Below the pieces are notes generated by a model, which saw only the letters and a program-made list of their open reading frames with translations, made no database searches and was not told the DNA's origin. DNA of 16,161 bases. Origin: an uncultured Microbacterium sp. (GTDB lineage Bacteria; Actinomycetota; Actinomycetes; Actinomycetales; Microbacteriaceae). Shown piece after piece: positions 14,083-16,161 of this stretch (positions within the stretch are counted from its first letter, which is position 1; every line of letters begins with the position of its first letter). The stretch is taken from assembly GCA_937926065.1 (NCBI GenBank), contig CALANM010000128.1:1-16161 (forward strand). Reading direction: 5' to 3'. The translations under genes were made by a program, and so were the position numbers.

Positions 14083-14841
14083 ATGGCGAAGACGGCACTC
14101 ATCACGGGAGCGAGCTCCGGGCTGGGAAGGGAGTTCGCGCGTCAGCTGGCGGCGACGGGCGCGGACCTCGTGCTCGTCGCGCGAGACCGGGCAGCGCTCG
14201 AGCGGATCGCGGCGGAGGTGCAGGAGGCGCACGGCGTGGATGCAGAGGTGCTCGTGGCCGACCTGACGACCTCTGAGGGGCTGGCCGTCGTCGAGGCGCG
14301 GCTGCGTGACGCGGAGGATCCGATCGGGGTGCTGGTCAACAATGCGGGCTTCGGGCTCGATCTGCGTTTCGAGCGCAATGACATCGCCGACGAAGACCGT
14401 CACCTCGATCTGCATGTGCGCGCGACGATGCACCTCACGCACGCCGCCCTGACTCCGATGATCGCGCGGGGGAGCGGCCGCATCGTCAACGTCGCGTCGG
14501 TCGCGGCCTTCATGCCGCGGGGGACCTATGGCGCGGTGAAGGCGTGGGTCGTCTCGTTCAGCCGGTGGGCGAACGCGCAGTACCGTCCTGTGACGGTCAC
14601 GGCGGTCTGCCCGGGATTCACGCACACGAACTTCCACGAGCGGCTCGGCCTCCCTCCTGGGCAGGAGGGTGTGCCCGGATGGATGTGGCTCACCGCGCCC
14701 GACGTCGTCCGCGAGGCGCTCCGCGACGCCGCCCGCGGCAAGGCGGTGTCGATCCCCACTCTGCGCTACAAGGCGCTGGTGGGGCTCGTCCGCCTGCTGC
14801 CGGCAGCGCTCGCCGCCCGCCTGGCCCGCACGGGACGCTGA
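14083..14841 (+). CDS. Short-chain dehydrogenase/reductase (SDR), substrate unknown
   Basis: A 252-residue classical SDR. TGASSGLG (8-15) is the NADP-binding loop, Arg34 after the second strand fits NADPH preference, NNAGFG (86-91) is the structural motif, and Ser139, Tyr149 and Lys153 (VASVAAF, TYGAVKA) form the catalytic set. CPGFTHTNFHERLG follows as the usual substrate/cofactor loop. The C-terminus (LVGLVRLLPAALAARLAR) is hydrophobic and basic, possibly membrane-associated. It resembles the SDR group annotated as DltE/YqjQ-like, but no substrate can be named. It has its own -10 box, and dapA follows 45 bases later with its own promoter. Confidence 0.9.
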   Translation: MAKTALITGASSGLGREFARQLAATGADLVLVARDRAALERIAAEVQEAHGVDAEVLVADLTTSEGLAVVEARLRDAEDPIGVLVNNAGFGLDLRFERNDIADEDRHLDLHVRATMHLTHAALTPMIARGSGRIVNVASVAAFMPRGTYGAVKAWVVSFSRWANAQYRPVTVTAVCPGFTHTNFHERLGLPPGQEGVPGWMWLTAPDVVREALRDAARGKAVSIPTLRYKALVGLVRLLPAALAARLARTGR

Positions 14842-14873
14842 CGGGATGCACGGCAGCCGGGGCGGTGAACCGA

Positions 14874-14879
14874 TAGCCT
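14874..14879 (+). promoter_or_regulatory. -10 box (TAGCCT) for leaderless dapA
   Basis: TAGCCT ends 7 nt before ATG 14887. The box makes ATG 14887 more likely than the in-frame GTG 14881, which would lie before the transcript start. Confidence 0.5.
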
Positions 14880-14886
14880 GGTGGGC

Positions 14887-15864
14887 ATGACGCACACGAG
14901 CAACCCGTTCGGACAGGTACTCGTCGCGCTGGTCACTCCCATGACGGCCGACGGCGAGGTCGACTGGCCCGCCGTCGAGAAGCACATCGACGACGTCATC
15001 ACGGCGGGGGCCGACGGCATCGTCGTCACCGGCACGACGGGCGAGACCAGCACCCTGACGGATGCCGAGAAGCTCAAGCTCGTCGAGGTCGGCAAGTCGG
15101 TCTCGAGCGGTCGCGCGAAGATCATCACGGGCGGGGGCTCGAACGAGACCGCCCACGCGATCGAGCTCTACCGGGCCAGCGAGAAGGCCGGCGCCGACGG
15201 CATCATGATCGTGACGCCGTACTACAACAAGCCGACGCAGGCCGGCATCCTCACGCACTTCCGCCTGGTCGCGGACGCGACCGACCTCCCGGTGATCCTT
15301 TACGACATCCCGGGCCGCACGGGTGTTCCCATCAAGTACGAGACGATCCTCCGCCTCGCGAAGCACCCGAACATCCTCGCGATCAAGGATGCGAAGGGCG
15401 ACTTCAGCGAGGTCAGCCGCGTGCTCAACCAGACCGACCTGCTGTACTTCTCGGGCGACGACGCCAATGTGCTTCCGCACCTGTCGATCGGCGCCTCGGG
15501 CCTCATCGGCGTCACGGCGAACATCGCCCCCGCGCCGTACCGCACGATCGTCGACGCCGTGAACCGCGGCGACCTCGCGTCGGCGACCGCGGCCCACAAG
15601 AAGCTCGAGCCGCTCGTGCGCGCCGTCATGACGCATGTCCCCGGCACCGTGAGCGCGAAGTACATCCTGCACGGCCTCGGCCGCATCTCCAGCCCGCGCG
15701 TGCGTCTGCCGCTCGTGGGGCCGGAGGAGTGGGAGGCCGCCATCATCGAAGACGAGCTGTCGCTCGTCAAGGACGTCGAGGGTGCAGACTTCTCGAACTT
15801 CCGTCCTGATCGCAACGCCGCCGCCGGTGGCGCACTGCCCAAGGTGCACGGCACGACCCGCTGA
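14887..15864 (+). CDS. dapA: 4-hydroxy-tetrahydrodipicolinate synthase
   Basis: A 325-residue class I aldolase (TIM barrel) that condenses pyruvate with aspartate semialdehyde, the first step of DAP/lysine synthesis. Seen: VTGTTGETSTLT (48-59) with Thr50-Thr51 of the proton relay, VTPYYNKPTQ (109-118) with Tyr113, YDIPGRTGVP (139-148) with Arg144 for substrate carboxylate binding, and Schiff-base Lys167 in ILAIKDAKGD. It has about 25-30 more residues than the E. coli enzyme, as I recall for actinobacterial homologues. It is followed by two hairpins and then rnj, a gene order also found in mycobacteria. dapB, the next pathway enzyme, is upstream in the same orientation. Confidence 0.97.
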   Translation: MTHTSNPFGQVLVALVTPMTADGEVDWPAVEKHIDDVITAGADGIVVTGTTGETSTLTDAEKLKLVEVGKSVSSGRAKIITGGGSNETAHAIELYRASEKAGADGIMIVTPYYNKPTQAGILTHFRLVADATDLPVILYDIPGRTGVPIKYETILRLAKHPNILAIKDAKGDFSEVSRVLNQTDLLYFSGDDANVLPHLSIGASGLIGVTANIAPAPYRTIVDAVNRGDLASATAAHKKLEPLVRAVMTHVPGTVSAKYILHGLGRISSPRVRLPLVGPEEWEAAIIEDELSLVKDVEGADFSNFRPDRNAAAGGALPKVHGTTR

Positions 15865-15892
15865 CGCCGGGCAGCATCGACAATCGAAAAGC

Positions 15893-15912
15893 GGATGCCG
15901 GCGACGGCATCC
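15893..15912 (+). terminator. Hairpin after dapA (GGATGCCG stem, GCGA loop)
   Basis: GGATGCCG (15893-15900) pairs perfectly with CGGCATCC (15905-15912) around GCGA, a stable GNRA-type tetraloop. It lies 28 bases after the dapA stop and no T-run follows, so it could be a weak terminator or an RNA-stability hairpin. Confidence 0.5.
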
Positions 15913-15924
15913 ATCCCGAAGCGA

Positions 15925-15947
15925 GCGGGAGCCCTGCCGGCTCCCGC
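15925..15947 (+). promoter_or_regulatory. Hairpin abutting the rnj ribosome binding site
   Basis: GCGGGAGCC (15925-15933) pairs perfectly with GGCTCCCGC (15939-15947) around a 5-base loop. Its last base is directly followed by the Shine-Dalgarno GGAAGG (15948-15953), 6 nt before ATG 15960. A stem touching the ribosome binding site could modulate rnj translation, or serve as an entry or protection site for RNase J itself. Confidence 0.5.
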
Positions 15948-15959
15948 GGAAGGCTGACC

Positions 15960-16161
15960 ATGCCCACAACCGTGTACGCACCGCCCGCTCTCGAACCCGG
16001 CACGCTCCGTGTGACGCCGCTGGGCGGGCTCGGCGAAGTCGGTCGCAACATGACGGTCTTCGAGTACGAGGGCAAGCTCCTCGTCGTCGACTGCGGCGTG
16101 CTCTTCCCCGAGGAGCACCAGCCCGGCGTCGACCTGATCCTGCCCGACTTCGAGCCGATCA
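15960..16161 (+). CDS. rnj: Ribonuclease J, N-terminal part (cut by window edge)
   Basis: The first 67 codons of an RNase J type metallo-beta-lactamase/beta-CASP nuclease, an enzyme combining endonuclease and 5'-3' exonuclease activities in mRNA decay and rRNA processing. After a short N-terminal extension (MPTTVYAPPALEPGT) the family signature is clear: LRVTPLGGLGEVGRNM, LLVVDCGVLFPEE and the GVDLILPDFEPI strand. The HxHxDH metal-binding motif lies beyond the window. The start ATG 15960 has GGAAGG 6 nt upstream. The position directly after dapA matches the dapA-rnj order of mycobacteria. Confidence 0.93.
   Translation, partial: MPTTVYAPPALEPGTLRVTPLGGLGEVGRNMTVFEYEGKLLVVDCGVLFPEEHQPGVDLILPDFEPI

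Noticed and set aside
13522..15981. An 819-codon minus-strand open frame across folA, the SDR and dapA
   Set aside because: Antisense shadow typical of GC-rich codon structure. It spans three well-recognised plus-strand genes and has no family signature.

Overview
The window looks like chromosomal core sequence of a high-GC actinobacterium. GC is roughly 69% by eye, coding is dense, and GTG and TTG starts occur. Protein sequences (PNPase, ThyA, DapA, the CE1758/CE1759 pair, DUF5302) and gene content point to Microbacteriaceae, most likely Microbacterium; this is a judgement from recalled family sequences, not a database search. The genes pnp, dapB, thyA-folA, dapA and rnj come in the same relative order as I recall from the Mycobacterium tuberculosis gpsI-to-rnj interval, with different genes in between.

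Layout: a small four-helix membrane protein (20-472). A flavin 'LLM duo', a luciferase-like monooxygenase plus a CE1759-type FMN reductase (605-2511), preceded by a possible leaderless 14-codon upstream ORF whose stop overlaps the monooxygenase start. On the minus strand, a class I glutamine amidotransferase/peptidase C26 (2532-3257) and a 60-residue DUF5302 protein (3389-3571). Then a long structured leader and pnp (3866-6130) ending in a strong hairpin terminator (6154-6191). Next an aldo/keto-reductase homologue lacking two catalytic residues (6403-7464), a histidine phosphatase and an APH-type kinase (7525-8981), and a convergent GNAT acetyltransferase (8986-9456). dapB plus a coupled membrane/TPR protein (9505-10760) follow. 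A minus-strand redox block holds a thioredoxin-like protein, OsmC and a TIGR01777 oxidoreductase (10786-12643). The right end has thyA-folA (12749-14049), an SDR (14083-14841), dapA (14887-15864) and the start of rnj (15960 to the edge).

How the genes fit together: dapA and dapB make tetrahydrodipicolinate for lysine and diaminopimelate (cell wall). ThyA and DHFR are the coupled dTMP/folate cycle. PNPase and RNase J are RNA-decay enzymes, and both have hairpins in the region just upstream of their start. OsmC and the thioredoxin-like protein suggest peroxide/thiol handling.

The strongest pattern not explained by gene content is transcription architecture. At ten starts (nine genes plus the candidate uORF) a -10-like hexamer, nearly always TAnnnT, sits 6-8 nt before the start codon, as expected for leaderless mRNAs. 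I saw no tRNA, rRNA, CRISPR array, insertion sequence or prophage, and no obvious novel multi-gene system. The best leads are the uORF/operator at the LLM duo, the pnp and rnj leader structures, and the degenerate aldo/keto reductase.
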